Shown here in pieces: positions 1 to 8,882 of a stretch of DNA of 64,000 nucleotides. Within the stretch, counting starts at the first letter, position 1. Each line of letters opens with the position of its first letter. The stretch is from the IMG/VR virus record IMGVR_UViG_3300042863_001827, positions 1 through 64,000 of that record. One strand, written 5' to 3'. The stretch comes from a virus. A program made the position numbers and the translations under genes. The notes beneath the pieces were generated by a model. The model saw nothing but the letters and a program-made list of their open reading frames with translations. It made no database searches and had not been told where the DNA came from.

Positions 1-131
1 GTTACTTTGGCCTCAACATCAGTAGGGTTATAACCTTTTACTAATTTTTCTTCTCTTAATTTTTTAAGTTTTCCCGATTTTTCATCAATCATATCGGTTG
101 TGATTTTTGCAATAAAATACTTTTCGTCCAT
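1..131 (-). CDS. Conserved phage protein, C-terminally truncated by window edge
   Basis: The first 43 codons of a minus-strand gene that runs off the left edge. It starts with ATG and reads MDEKYFIAKI, then a Lys/Glu-rich stretch and the ending NPTDVEAKV. The layout (a short beta strand, a 'KLKKLREEKLV' segment and an 'xDxEAKV' motif) resembles the DUF4494-type small proteins common in Bacteroidota phages, but this is a similarity by eye only. It follows the protease gene with a 13-base gap in the same direction, so it belongs to the head operon. Function unknown. Confidence 0.6.
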   Translation of the reverse strand, partial: MDEKYFIAKITTDMIDEKSGKLKKLREEKLVKGYNPTDVEAKV

Positions 132-144
132 GTTATAAATTTTT

Positions 145-900
145 TTAATTTCCTAAATAATCGGTTAATTTTCTCATTAAGTCAAGTGATTTGTTACCAT
201 TTTCACCAACATTTCTTTCTACCGACATTTTTTTCTCTTCTTCCAAGTTCTCGTCAAAGTTAAATCTATCTTCAGGATTTTGGAATAAGTATGCTCCAGG
301 TGTTGATGGTGATGATACTAAGTCAAAACAGATTAATTCAAAATCTTCTTGTACTTCATTCTGTTCACCAACTTTTTTAAGGGAACCCACCCCTCTTGAA
401 GAAATCCCTAAGGTAACACCTTGTCTTAGGTAGTTAGCCGCCAAATCTCCTTTAGTTGATACAATACCTCTTTCGTGGAATCCTGGTGAAGTGAGTAATT
501 GTATCTTACCCATTAATATAGGTCCTTCCCACCATATTTCATTTATTGCGTGAGATACTCTATCTAAGTCAATTAATGATGATTCAGGATGATTTAACTC
601 TGAAAGAGCTGTACCTTTTTCTATCATTTTTTTATAGTTTTCCGCTTCTCTTTTTAAAATACGTTCAGGATATATTCTACCATTTCTATTTGGGGTGTTA
701 TATTTTTGTAATACCGCATAAAATTCAAATGGTTTAGAATGGTCTAACATATTACCTTTAGATTCTCTAATTAACTTTTCGTTACGATTGTCATTTGGAT
801 TAATATATCCCGCATCGTATTCAACAAGAATTGATTTTTTATTCAACTCGTTATTAATATTAATTTTTAAATTATCCATTTTTTTACCACAAATTTTCAT
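145..900 (-). CDS. Prohead core protease (T4 gp21-like, S77 type)
   Basis: Serine protease that in T4 matures the prohead by cleaving scaffold, capsid and internal proteins. The 251-residue product has the family layout: an N-terminal 'FYAVLQKYNTPNRNGRIYP' segment (60-78), the catalytic His in ELNHPE (His104), and the catalytic-Ser region GISSRG (165-170), then 'DLVSSPSTPGA' near the C terminus. All are hallmarks of myovirus prohead proteases. Its position downstream of terminase and portal on the same strand matches T4 order. A second in-frame ATG at codon 8 could also be the start. The substrates probably include head proteins elsewhere in this window. Confidence 0.93.
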   Translation of the reverse strand: MKICGKKMDNLKININNELNKKSILVEYDAGYINPNDNRNEKLIRESKGNMLDHSKPFEFYAVLQKYNTPNRNGRIYPERILKREAENYKKMIEKGTALSELNHPESSLIDLDRVSHAINEIWWEGPILMGKIQLLTSPGFHERGIVSTKGDLAANYLRQGVTLGISSRGVGSLKKVGEQNEVQEDFELICFDLVSSPSTPGAYLFQNPEDRFNFDENLEEEKKMSVERNVGENGNKSLDLMRKLTDYLGN

Positions 901-929
901 TTATAACCACCAAAGGTTTTATATAAATA

Positions 930-1400
930 TTAAACATTCTCTAATTGTAGCATCTCATCGTTTGTTTTGATTTTTTTAGTTAGATAAAAGTTAAAGTAAT
1001 TGTTACCTATAAAGTTTTCGTAAAAAATTCTAGTAGTAATATCTTTAAGAGACTCTTTAATTTCTTTTGATTTAAAGTCATGTCCTTCATGATTCAAAAA
1101 GAAATTAATTTCTAAATTCATAAAAGATTTTTTACCTTGATTTAGTCCGCTGGACCTTAAATCTAAATCCACTATAAATTTATCATCAAATAACTCTTTA
1201 TCTAAGGATTCGTAGATTGAATGTTTTATGGCTCTGTTCATATTAAGAACTGTCCGTGACCAATTTTGACACTCTGTGGTCGGTTCCACCCATGTTTGGA
1301 TGTTAAGATAGAGTGACTTAAAATTCATCGAATCAACTGTTCCATATATTATTTTGGCGGTGTTGAATCCGTGAATATGTGAGGTTTTCCCCTTTTTCAT
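930..1400 (-). CDS. Hypothetical protein in head operon
   Basis: A 156-residue soluble protein with no signal peptide or membrane segment. Alternating hydrophobic and polar residues suggest a mixed beta fold ('KSLYLNIQTWVEP', 'FIVDLDLRSSGL'), followed by a helical C terminus. I do not recognise the family. It sits between the prohead protease and the bS21/hypothetical pair, is transcribed with the head genes, and is likely a virion or assembly factor by position only. Confidence 0.75.
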   Translation of the reverse strand: MKKGKTSHIHGFNTAKIIYGTVDSMNFKSLYLNIQTWVEPTTECQNWSRTVLNMNRAIKHSIYESLDKELFDDKFIVDLDLRSSGLNQGKKSFMNLEINFFLNHEGHDFKSKEIKESLKDITTRIFYENFIGNNYFNFYLTKKIKTNDEMLQLENV

Positions 1401-1487
1401 TAAATTTCATAATTTTTAAGTTTATTGTTTTTAGAAAAATAGGTATATTTACAGCAATAGTCAAAATAAATATAAACTCAAAAAAAT

Positions 1488-1682
1488 ATGTTAATAGTAA
1501 AAGTAGGAAAGAATGTAACTCTTGAAAAAGCGTTAAAAATTTACAAAAGTAAAGTTATAAAGACAAGACAAAGTAGAGAATTAAACGAGAGAAAAGAATT
1601 CCAAAAAAAATCCGTTAAAAGGAGAAATGAAATTTCAAAAGCAAAATACGTACAAAAAAAATATAAATCAAACAATGATTAA
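1488..1682 (+). CDS. rpsU: Ribosomal protein bS21 homologue
   Basis: A 64-residue, very basic protein. It starts MLIVKVGKNVTLEKALKIYK, which matches the bS21 N-terminal pattern (hydrophobic strand, then 'hE.ALK.YK..V.KT'), followed by a long Arg/Lys helix ending KAKYVQKK, close to Bacteroidota bS21 ('.KA.YVQ'). bS21 binds the 30S platform next to the anti-Shine-Dalgarno end of 16S rRNA. In this phylum bS21 with bS18 and bS6 is known to occlude that end, so a phage copy could change initiation on infected-cell ribosomes. It lies alone on the plus strand against minus-strand head genes, and its stop overlaps the stop of the next gene by four bases. Known from other large phages. Confidence 0.87.
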   Translation: MLIVKVGKNVTLEKALKIYKSKVIKTRQSRELNERKEFQKKSVKRRNEISKAKYVQKKYKSNND

Positions 1683-2398
1683 AGATTCTCATTCAAACTT
1701 TTAAGTTTGAAATAAGTTAACTTGTCGTATTTTTCTGATATTACTTTATCAAGAGTTTCATCAATTCTTATTTGAGTTGACTTGTCCTTATTATTATTTT
1801 TCATTTCAGTTAATTTATTCACAACACTTTCTTTAACATTATCAAATTTTTGATTTAAAGTAACATCATCTTCAGATAAAAATTTTGTTAATTCTTTTTT
1901 ATCTGACTCACTTAATGACTCAATAAAATTTGAGATTGTTTTATTTGCAATGTTTACCATAGAGGTTAACGGAATTTGAACGGTGTCTGTTTTCTTGATA
2001 GGTAATTTCTTAATAGTTTCAGAAATAAGTTTTTTACTTGTTATTCTTGATTCAATTGTTAAAATATCTCTTGAGAATAAATTATCAATATTATTATACT
2101 GATTAACAACTTTAGAATTTTTAACCCATAACTTTAGTGGGGTAATATCCGACTCTTGTATTTTATTAACGGTATTTTCATAAATGGTAATACATTCATT
2201 CACATAATCGTCAACAATAGATTCTGCCAATCCTTTATTAGAAGATAAATCATCATACAAATAAAAAAGTTTGCGTATCTTTTTATTTTCTAAAACTAAC
2301 TTTTTAAATTTTTTGAATTCTTCTTTAAATGTGTCATTTTTATATGACTCTAATAACACATCTTCAATCTTTGATTTAATTATTCCAAAATTTGTCAT
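1679..2398 (-). CDS. Hypothetical helical protein in head operon
   Basis: A 239-residue, Lys/Asp/Glu/Asn-rich, almost entirely helical protein ending KLKSLNENL. There is no signal peptide, membrane segment or recognisable catalytic motif. It is encoded directly downstream of the portal gene, where T4 has small prohead core genes, so a scaffold or core role is possible but is inferred from position and composition. A TATTTATA motif lies 11 bases upstream of the start. Confidence 0.75.
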   Translation of the reverse strand: MTNFGIIKSKIEDVLLESYKNDTFKEEFKKFKKLVLENKKIRKLFYLYDDLSSNKGLAESIVDDYVNECITIYENTVNKIQESDITPLKLWVKNSKVVNQYNNIDNLFSRDILTIESRITSKKLISETIKKLPIKKTDTVQIPLTSMVNIANKTISNFIESLSESDKKELTKFLSEDDVTLNQKFDNVKESVVNKLTEMKNNNKDKSTQIRIDETLDKVISEKYDKLTYFKLKSLNENL

Positions 2399-2409
2399 CT
2401 CTTTTTATT

Positions 2410-2417
2410 TATAAATA
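2410..2417 (-). promoter_or_regulatory. Candidate late-promoter octamer TATTTATA
   Basis: TATTTATA in the coding sense, 11 bases before the start of the helical head-operon gene. The same octamer in the same orientation precedes many other virion-type genes here. Confidence 0.45.
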
Positions 2418-4241
2418 TCAATCTTTTAGAATTTTGTTTAATTCTTTCTCTATTTCACCTAAAGAATTTCTCGCTTTAGATAAATCAATAAATGAATCTG
2501 ACTCTGTTAAGTTATCACTTTCTAATAAAATTGATAAATTATCACGTTTAAATGACTCAGGTGTTATCCCCGCGTCACCACCTATTTCAGGACCTGGAGG
2601 TGGTGGTGGTGCTCCTCCGCCAGTATCTTCAGGACCTCCTAATCCTCCTAAAGGTGGTGGGGTCGCTCCCACAGTTTGGGTTGCGCCTGATTTAACACCA
2701 TATAATTTGTCAATATTATCAAATACTCCTGTATGGTTGATAATAGTTGCGGTATTAGTTAATTCTGCCCCAACGGCTTTCTCAACACGTTGTTGTTGCA
2801 AATCTAATTTAATTTCTTCATCCGAGAATCCTAGTACATGTTTCTTAGCCCAAGTCACTGACACTGGTGCAATACCCTCGATTGCCGTTACAGCATCTTT
2901 GTATAATAAAACTTTTTCTTTCCAAACATCAATTTTTAATAAATCGGCTTGTGTTGATGGATTAGTTAATCCTAAGGTAAAGTTTGATAATTCATCTTCA
3001 AAACCTAATAAGAATAAATGTATGATGGCGATTTTATTCATTTCTGCAATCATAGATTTTTGAATTCTATTAATTGTTCTTGCAAAACGGATGTCTTGTA
3101 ATGATAAATTCTTACCATCACCAACCACTTCCTCAAACCCTAAAAACGCCTTAGGTACCCGAAGTGCGGTTAATAATTTCTTTTGGATGTATTCAATATC
3201 GGCAATCTCAGAAAGGTTCTGAGCTCCAGGTAAAGTATCAATTGGATTTGGCGCCGCTTGGTCACGAACAGGAATAAAATAATCTTGGTCAACCGCCATT
3301 TGGTTAAATCTCATATCAACATTACCTGATTGACTATCAACCACCTGACTACGTTTAAATTTGTTTGCAACACGTTGTACATATGCCTCAACATCTTTAT
3401 CGTCCATGTTACCAACAAAAACTTTAAATACACGTCTTTCAGGTGCTCTTGAAGTCCGATAGATTAACATTGCGTCTTCCGACAATAATAATTGTTTCCA
3501 AATACGTCTTGCTTTTTCTAACATAGAAGTACCATAAGGTAATTTTCTATCATCACCTAATAATCTAAAGTGAGCAATTTCCCATGAATTAAATTCCATG
3601 TCTTTAGCCTTCCACTTAAATCTTAAACCTTTGTTTTCTACGGGTTCCTCAACGTTTGCAGATTTTGCCGCCATACCTCTTTCAAGTCGTTCAATCTCAA
3701 TATTTGGTAATTGCATACAACCAACAATACCTTTCTCGGCATCTAATTTTAAATAAACAAAATTATCACCGTATTTTGCGGTATTTCTTGTCCACATTGG
3801 TAAATTAGTATTGATGTCTAAAACATTATTAAATAAATCAATTAAGATTGATTTAATACGTTTAGATTCTGAATAAATTTGTAACATGTATCCATTTTGG
3901 TCAACAGTTGTTGATTCTTCACCGTAGATATCTAAAGCCGCCGAAATTTCGGGAGTATATTCCATAGATTCGTAATCATAAAATGATGCTAATCTTGTTG
4001 GTTCATAATAAACCGCTTGAGTATATAAGTTACTCTCAATTTTTGTCCATTGATTGGCTAAGTAAAACGTTTGTTGAGCTTGTAGTTTTTCTCTTTCGTA
4101 TTCCTGTTTTGATGATGTTTTTAATAATTCAGTCTTGTCTAAATTATATGTTGGATAATCTTGATTTAACAGGGCGTTAGGCCCAAAAGCTTGGGATAAC
4201 CTCTGCCAAACTGTAAATTGATTATTTTGATTATTTTCCAT
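2418..4241 (-). CDS. Portal vertex protein (T4 gp20-like)
   Basis: Forms the dodecameric DNA entry ring of the head. The 607-residue product carries the typical portal core: 'FYDYESMEYTPEISAALDIY' near residue 85, 'GDNFVYLKL' near 155, 'LPYGTSMLEKARRIWKQL' near 230, then the conserved 'YRTSRAPERRVF' segment and 'LPGAQNLSEIADIEYIQKKL' before a helical wing with 'ALRVPKAFLGF'. The C-terminal 90 residues hold a low-complexity Pro/Gly stretch ('GGLGGPEDTGGGAPPPPPG'), which is not part of the T4 portal and may be a tail or linker. It lies downstream of terminase, as in T4. Length is slightly above the family norm because of that tail. Confidence 0.93.
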   Translation of the reverse strand: MENNQNNQFTVWQRLSQAFGPNALLNQDYPTYNLDKTELLKTSSKQEYEREKLQAQQTFYLANQWTKIESNLYTQAVYYEPTRLASFYDYESMEYTPEISAALDIYGEESTTVDQNGYMLQIYSESKRIKSILIDLFNNVLDINTNLPMWTRNTAKYGDNFVYLKLDAEKGIVGCMQLPNIEIERLERGMAAKSANVEEPVENKGLRFKWKAKDMEFNSWEIAHFRLLGDDRKLPYGTSMLEKARRIWKQLLLSEDAMLIYRTSRAPERRVFKVFVGNMDDKDVEAYVQRVANKFKRSQVVDSQSGNVDMRFNQMAVDQDYFIPVRDQAAPNPIDTLPGAQNLSEIADIEYIQKKLLTALRVPKAFLGFEEVVGDGKNLSLQDIRFARTINRIQKSMIAEMNKIAIIHLFLLGFEDELSNFTLGLTNPSTQADLLKIDVWKEKVLLYKDAVTAIEGIAPVSVTWAKKHVLGFSDEEIKLDLQQQRVEKAVGAELTNTATIINHTGVFDNIDKLYGVKSGATQTVGATPPPLGGLGGPEDTGGGAPPPPPGPEIGGDAGITPESFKRDNLSILLESDNLTESDSFIDLSKARNSLGEIEKELNKILKD

Positions 4242-4278
4242 GTAATAAATTTAATTCTAATTATCTATAATTAAATAG

Positions 4279-4434
4279 TTAATTTTGATTACCTTTTTTT
4301 CTGTTAGGGTCACCTTTTTGTTGGTTTATTTTATTATCACCACCAGGTTTAACATTACTAATACCCTGACCAGGCACGTTTAATTTACTGCCATTAAGCT
4401 TATTCCCCGATTTTTTTCTAGAAGTTAATCCCAT
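4279..4434 (-). CDS. Small basic protein between terminase and portal
   Basis: A 51-residue ORF beginning MGLTSRKKSG and ending PNRKKGNQN, rich in Gly, Asn and Lys, with no hydrophobic core and so probably disordered. It fits exactly into the gap between the terminase and portal genes on the same strand, with normal A+T-rich codon use. No family recognised. A small DNA- or capsid-binding peptide is possible but not supported by any motif. Confidence 0.6.
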   Translation of the reverse strand: MGLTSRKKSGNKLNGSKLNVPGQGISNVKPGGDNKINQQKGDPNRKKGNQN

Positions 4435-4455
4435 GTGATGTTTTATTAATAAATA

Positions 4456-6225
4456 TTATCTAACACCAAATAACCAACCATACTTTTGATAATCTTCTCT
4501 AGACATGTTCTGACTGTTATACTGATTAATTCTTTCAGACATGTGCGGTATAACAGGATTAAATTCTAATTTTTTTGATGTTTGGTCATTATTATTAACC
4601 GCCCAAGCCTCAATCATCGCTTTAGTGTGCTCAACAACCTTAGTCAAATTACTAAATGAAGACTCGGCAACGTAAGTTGCCATAGCCACCGACATAATTA
4701 AATCGTCATGATGTCCTTTTTGGTGGTCAGGACGGCCATTAATGTAGATGAACGTATTCATTTCATTAAAAAGTCTTGAACTATAAATTTTAAATCCATG
4801 TCTCATCCCCTCTTCAAATGACGAGATAATTTGAACCCTTTTATTGTTAAAGTTAATCCCTGGTATTTTTTCATGTGCCTTGGCATCGTACTTCCACTTA
4901 TTAGCAGTATCGACACCATCAACATATAAGTCTTTGTAACCCATTTCCTGTAATTTTCTTGATGTGGAAACACCCATACCGCCAGTAATATCAATTACAA
5001 TAAAACATGAATACATGTTGGCCCATTTATAACAAATTTCCGCCATAGTATCTGGTGGTAATTTACCAACATATTCTGCAACCTGTTCTCTCTCATCAAA
5101 ATCAATAATTTGAAAGGAGCTAAAATCTTCACTATCTCCACGAGATACGTCAACCCCCATAATGTATTTATGGCCAACAACAGGTTCTTTCCAAATCCAT
5201 AAAGCATTACCCATCATTTTATTCTTGGGTTCTGTAATAGAATTTTCTCTAATAGTTTGTAACATTTTAGAATCAAATACGTTATCACCTGAACCTAAGA
5301 AGTTACATTCCAACTCCTGAGATACTTTACGTTTATCATATTTTAATTTCTTAACCATCGCCTCAAACCAAGAAGAACAAGGTTTATAACCTTGGTCCAT
5401 TAATTTTTTTAGTTCACTATAATCTCTTTCGGACGCTGGTATATGTGACCAACTAAGTATATCTTTTTCACTATACTCTTCTTTATTTAAAAGATAGTGA
5501 ATCATATCCTCGGTTTTAACTAAATATAAATCTTTTGTATAACGAGGGTCACGAAACCAATACATTTCAGTAATCCTAAAGTCATTCATGTTTCTTAATG
5601 CTTGGTCGTATATTTCATAATAAATTCGGTCATAACCATTTGGCGTTGAGACTACAATTACTTTACCTCCTGTAGATAGGGACGCCATACAAGCCGCCCA
5701 AAAATCACTGTCGGCCTCGATAAACGCCGCCTCATCAAATACAAGTATTGTAGGAGTAAATCCACGTAAGGCATCTTTAGATGTTGCAACGGCTTTAACC
5801 TCACTACCGTTATTTAATTTATAATGTTTTTGTGAGTTTTTTTCAACTGCAAAGTCAACCCCAACCCAACTTGGCCATTGACCAACAAAGGCTCTAATCT
5901 TGTTCGCCATTTCTAATGACGTATCAAGTTTATTAGCAATTATAAGAACTTTTTCGGGTTTATTTTTTTTAGCAAAAGAAAGTTTCATCGAAGCCCAAGC
6001 TGCGGTAACTGTAGATACTCCCGCTTGTCGATATTTTAGGGCGATGTTTTCGTTATAATTCTCGTAATCTTCAAGTAATGATGCTTGGTCAGGAAATAAT
6101 TCTAATGGTACGTATTTAGAAACTGTATTGTCGTAGGTTTGTAGATAAGTTCTTAACGCGTATTTTACATCCTTATGACATTTTACGTACTCTATTAGTA
6201 CCTGTTCTTTGGATAAATTTAACAT
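4456..6225 (-). CDS. Terminase large subunit (T4 gp17-like)
   Basis: DNA-packaging motor ATPase and headful nuclease. In the 589-residue protein the N-terminal ATPase has the degenerate Walker A YRQAGVST (65-72, where T4 has an SRQxGKT-type loop) and Walker B with catalytic Glu, VFDEA (162-166). The RNase H-like nuclease has 'GVDVSRGDSEDFS' in the middle third, an Asp in 'DITGGMG' and the C-terminal acidic pair in HHDDLIMS. Substitution of the Walker A Lys by Val is notable, but the preceding Arg (Arg66) or Lys64 may serve, as in other phage terminases with an altered P-loop. Six bases separate it from the gene upstream. Confidence 0.94.
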   Translation of the reverse strand: MLNLSKEQVLIEYVKCHKDVKYALRTYLQTYDNTVSKYVPLELFPDQASLLEDYENYNENIALKYRQAGVSTVTAAWASMKLSFAKKNKPEKVLIIANKLDTSLEMANKIRAFVGQWPSWVGVDFAVEKNSQKHYKLNNGSEVKAVATSKDALRGFTPTILVFDEAAFIEADSDFWAACMASLSTGGKVIVVSTPNGYDRIYYEIYDQALRNMNDFRITEMYWFRDPRYTKDLYLVKTEDMIHYLLNKEEYSEKDILSWSHIPASERDYSELKKLMDQGYKPCSSWFEAMVKKLKYDKRKVSQELECNFLGSGDNVFDSKMLQTIRENSITEPKNKMMGNALWIWKEPVVGHKYIMGVDVSRGDSEDFSSFQIIDFDEREQVAEYVGKLPPDTMAEICYKWANMYSCFIVIDITGGMGVSTSRKLQEMGYKDLYVDGVDTANKWKYDAKAHEKIPGINFNNKRVQIISSFEEGMRHGFKIYSSRLFNEMNTFIYINGRPDHQKGHHDDLIMSVAMATYVAESSFSNLTKVVEHTKAMIEAWAVNNNDQTSKKLEFNPVIPHMSERINQYNSQNMSREDYQKYGWLFGVR

Positions 6226-6231
6226 GTTTCA

Positions 6232-7548
6232 TTATTTTGGTCTCGATAATCCTAGTCCATTTAAGAAATCATCAAATCCTTCATCGTCATCTTCATCGTC
6301 ACCGCCACTCAACGCTTCTTCCGCGTCATATTCTTTCAATTCAGTAACAATTTCATTAACCATCCTCTGAATAAATTGAGTTCCTTGTGGGTCACCTGAA
6401 AGTATAAGTTTAGCAACTCTAAAAAATTCTTCAGCATTTAATTTAGAAAATCTCATAAATAAGTAATGTTGGATGTGTTTCATGTCTTCATCAAACAATT
6501 CGATTGGATAAGCTTGTAAGAATTTTTCCCAAAAAATTGGACCTAATCGAGAATCCCAAATTTCTGCCGGTAAAGTATCTTCAGCACTCATAATCATTTC
6601 TTGTTGTTTTGGGTCATCAGGTAAACCGTGAGTACCAAATATTTCGTAAATACCTTTAACTAATTCATGAATTAAAAGCGGGAACGTCATTGCTCTTGCT
6701 TTAACTGTTGGTGGGTCAGTTTCGGTGTCAACTTCTGATTGTCCCATTTGACCACCACCGCCACCAGCCATTCCTTCCATATCAGGGAATAACCAATATG
6801 CGTGTTCCATTAAAGATTGTGACACGGTGTATAAATTCATTAATCTAGGGTCAATATCATTAAGTTCTCTTGAAACTAAATTAAACATGTGACCGCCTTT
6901 AAACGCAGCACCTTGAATAAGTGAGTTAATAAATCTTCTTTTAGCTCTTTCTAAATCAAATGTTTCGGCGTCACCCATAAACTCTTCGATTTCTTCTTCG
7001 CTAGGCATTTCAGGTTCTTCTTTCATTCCTTCTGCCGCACCCATAGGTCTCATAACTAATTTAGCGTCAAACTGCATTGCTCCTTCAGGAATACCCATCT
7101 CTTTAATAACTAAATCAACTGCAAGTTGTTCTAAAACTTCTTTGTTTTCCATTTGAATTGATACAACTGTTTGTAACGATTGCATCGCAGTCATCATTAG
7201 ATTATTTAATGGATTGCCCCCTTGGATTACTCTGGTGTCACCCATGGCTCTTCTAACTTTATCTACAGAATCTTTAAATCTTTTTGATGATATTAATTCA
7301 ATATAATCCTTATCCATCTTAGGGATTGCAGGAAAGTTATTGTAAGGAGTCTCTTTTGACGTAATTTTTCTTTCAATACCAGGTTCCATTCTTTCAGGCC
7401 CTTCATAATCAATAGGAGCTTCTTTTAAGTTATTTTTTAACTCACTTAAAAGACTACGTTCATTATTAGTTAACCCTTCACTAACTAATTTTTTTTCTAA
7501 AAATTTTTTAACTTTTAGGTTTTTTTCTGTATTTGGATTTAGACTCAT
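6232..7548 (-). CDS. Hypothetical protein upstream of terminase
   Basis: A 438-residue acidic, mostly helical protein. It has a Met/Gly-rich loop ('EGMAGGGGGQMGQ', near 255-268), Glu-rich segments, and a C-terminal acidic tail 'GGDDEDDDEGFDDFLNGLGL'. An N-terminal segment 'KVKKFLEKKLVSEGLTNNER' looks like a helical binding motif. No membrane segment or enzyme motif. The location, packed between the terminase gene and further structural genes in one transcription unit, suggests a packaging or neck-associated role, which is inference. The family is not recognised. Confidence 0.8.
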   Translation of the reverse strand: MSLNPNTEKNLKVKKFLEKKLVSEGLTNNERSLLSELKNNLKEAPIDYEGPERMEPGIERKITSKETPYNNFPAIPKMDKDYIELISSKRFKDSVDKVRRAMGDTRVIQGGNPLNNLMMTAMQSLQTVVSIQMENKEVLEQLAVDLVIKEMGIPEGAMQFDAKLVMRPMGAAEGMKEEPEMPSEEEIEEFMGDAETFDLERAKRRFINSLIQGAAFKGGHMFNLVSRELNDIDPRLMNLYTVSQSLMEHAYWLFPDMEGMAGGGGGQMGQSEVDTETDPPTVKARAMTFPLLIHELVKGIYEIFGTHGLPDDPKQQEMIMSAEDTLPAEIWDSRLGPIFWEKFLQAYPIELFDEDMKHIQHYLFMRFSKLNAEEFFRVAKLILSGDPQGTQFIQRMVNEIVTELKEYDAEEALSGGDDEDDDEGFDDFLNGLGLSRPK

Positions 7549-7552
7549 TTTC

Positions 7553-8482
7553 TTACTTTAATTTAATTCCTAATGATTTAAATGACAACCAACTTGGTAC
7601 CTTTTGTTTAGCTTTAGGTGCAGGTTTAACTCCTGGTTTAGGTAGGTATGGTGTTCCAGGTTTTGATGGTCTTGTTGGGGTATCAACATCAGGTCTAACC
7701 CCTGGTATTGATGGTGCCGTTTTAGGGCCTTGTTCTTTAACTAAATTAAGGAATTCCCTTTTAGTCATTTTTGGGGTAATATGTTTTTCAACTAATTTCA
7801 TAATTTTTTTTTCTATTTCATTTTCACCAAAGGTAACGCTTGGAGACATGGAATTCAACTTATTTTTTACACCACCCGCATATGCCGCAGAAACTTTATT
7901 AACTAAATTATTTAAACCACTTTCTTTCGCTTCTGTTTTTTTCTTTTCAGGTAATTTTTTAAAGTTTGTTTTGTCGGCAAATTCTTCGGCCATTTTACAC
8001 CATTTCTTCTGTTCTTTTGTTTTACCATCACCACACTTAGCAAAGAAATATTTTTGTTGTTTTTTAGATTCAAATTTCTCTGCAAGATTTTTATATTCTT
8101 GTAATGAATCAGGGTCACCATCACCCGTAGGTCCTTTTTGAATAGGGTCCTGAGTATCACCTTTCATTAACCACTCCATTTCAGAATCAGTGTCTTCAGT
8201 CATCTCAGTCTCCATGGGAGTCGCTTTCATAGTACCATCAGGTTTCTTTTCAAACTTATATCCCTTCCCTGTTGGGTTATTTGGTAAATCGCCTCCTTGA
8301 GCCCCTATAGTAACAATTTCTTTAGCAGGTTCAGTAGTTTTAGTAACTTGTTCTTTATTTTCTTTTTTAGACTCATTAAGTCTGTTAAACAAAATATCCA
8401 CTTGTGATTCACTTAATCTAGTGACAGTGGACGCTTTCAACCCGTGTTGTATTAATCTTAATTGTTTTTGGTTAGTTTTCAT
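7553..8482 (-). CDS. Hypothetical protein with Pro-rich C terminus
   Basis: About 309 residues from the ATG reading MKTNQKQLRL; another ATG six codons upstream would lengthen it and increase overlap with the previous gene. The N terminus has a Ser/Glu-Leu helix ('TRLSESQVDILFNRLNES') similar to short motifs at the start of several other proteins in this window. The middle has conserved Cys ('FFAKCGDGKTKEQKKWCKM'), and the C terminus is a Pro/Gly/Lys stretch ending SWLSFKSLGIKLK. No enzyme motif is seen. The overlap with the upstream gene (11 bases) indicates translational coupling in the head operon. Confidence 0.78.
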   Translation of the reverse strand: MKTNQKQLRLIQHGLKASTVTRLSESQVDILFNRLNESKKENKEQVTKTTEPAKEIVTIGAQGGDLPNNPTGKGYKFEKKPDGTMKATPMETEMTEDTDSEMEWLMKGDTQDPIQKGPTGDGDPDSLQEYKNLAEKFESKKQQKYFFAKCGDGKTKEQKKWCKMAEEFADKTNFKKLPEKKKTEAKESGLNNLVNKVSAAYAGGVKNKLNSMSPSVTFGENEIEKKIMKLVEKHITPKMTKREFLNLVKEQGPKTAPSIPGVRPDVDTPTRPSKPGTPYLPKPGVKPAPKAKQKVPSWLSFKSLGIKLK

Positions 8483-8882
8483 AGACAACCTTTTTTTCAA
8501 ATTCTAAAACGATATCACGTTCATATAATTTATCTTTGACAGTGGTCTCTTCGTCACCGAATCTAAACACTAATCTTTTTTGACGGTCAAAATCAACCTC
8601 GTCACTCTCATTCTCCCAAGCTAAAGCAATTACACCATCTATAGAATCCAACATTGAGAAGTTATCAGAATTTTGGATTACTGATAATGTAACTTGGTCA
8701 TTTTTTAGAGTCCCTACTTTTCGTATGAATTCTAAATCAGGTGGTAGTGGGTAACCGTTAGACGGTTTTGATTCCCAGTTTTCCCCCCATATATTTTCTA
8801 AATTATCAGAAAATATAAATTCATATATGTTATCACCCTTATAATTAGGTCCTAATTCATTAACATATATCAAATAAATCAT
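8472..8882 (-). CDS. Hypothetical protein in head operon
   Basis: A 136-residue acidic protein with regular beta-strand pattern ('NIYEFIFSDNLENIWGENW', 'LVFRFGDEE', 'RDIVLEFEKKVVYEN'). Its ATG overlaps the stop of the upstream gene in a TAATG arrangement, and its stop lies inside the next gene, so the three are probably translationally coupled. Similar small proteins occur in large Bacteroidota myophages by my recollection, but I assign no function. Confidence 0.78.
   Translation of the reverse strand: MIYLIYVNELGPNYKGDNIYEFIFSDNLENIWGENWESKPSNGYPLPPDLEFIRKVGTLKNDQVTLSVIQNSDNFSMLDSIDGVIALAWENESDEVDFDRQKRLVFRFGDEETTVKDKLYERDIVLEFEKKVVYEN

Noticed and set aside
2392-3063. 223-codon plus-strand ORF opposite the portal gene
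   Set aside because: Complement of the portal reading frame; Pro/Gly-rich text is the mirror of the portal's Pro/Gly tail.
4456-6225. Intein or intron in the terminase gene
   Set aside because: The length and motif order are normal and no splice motifs or endonuclease domain are seen; only the Walker A Lys is replaced.
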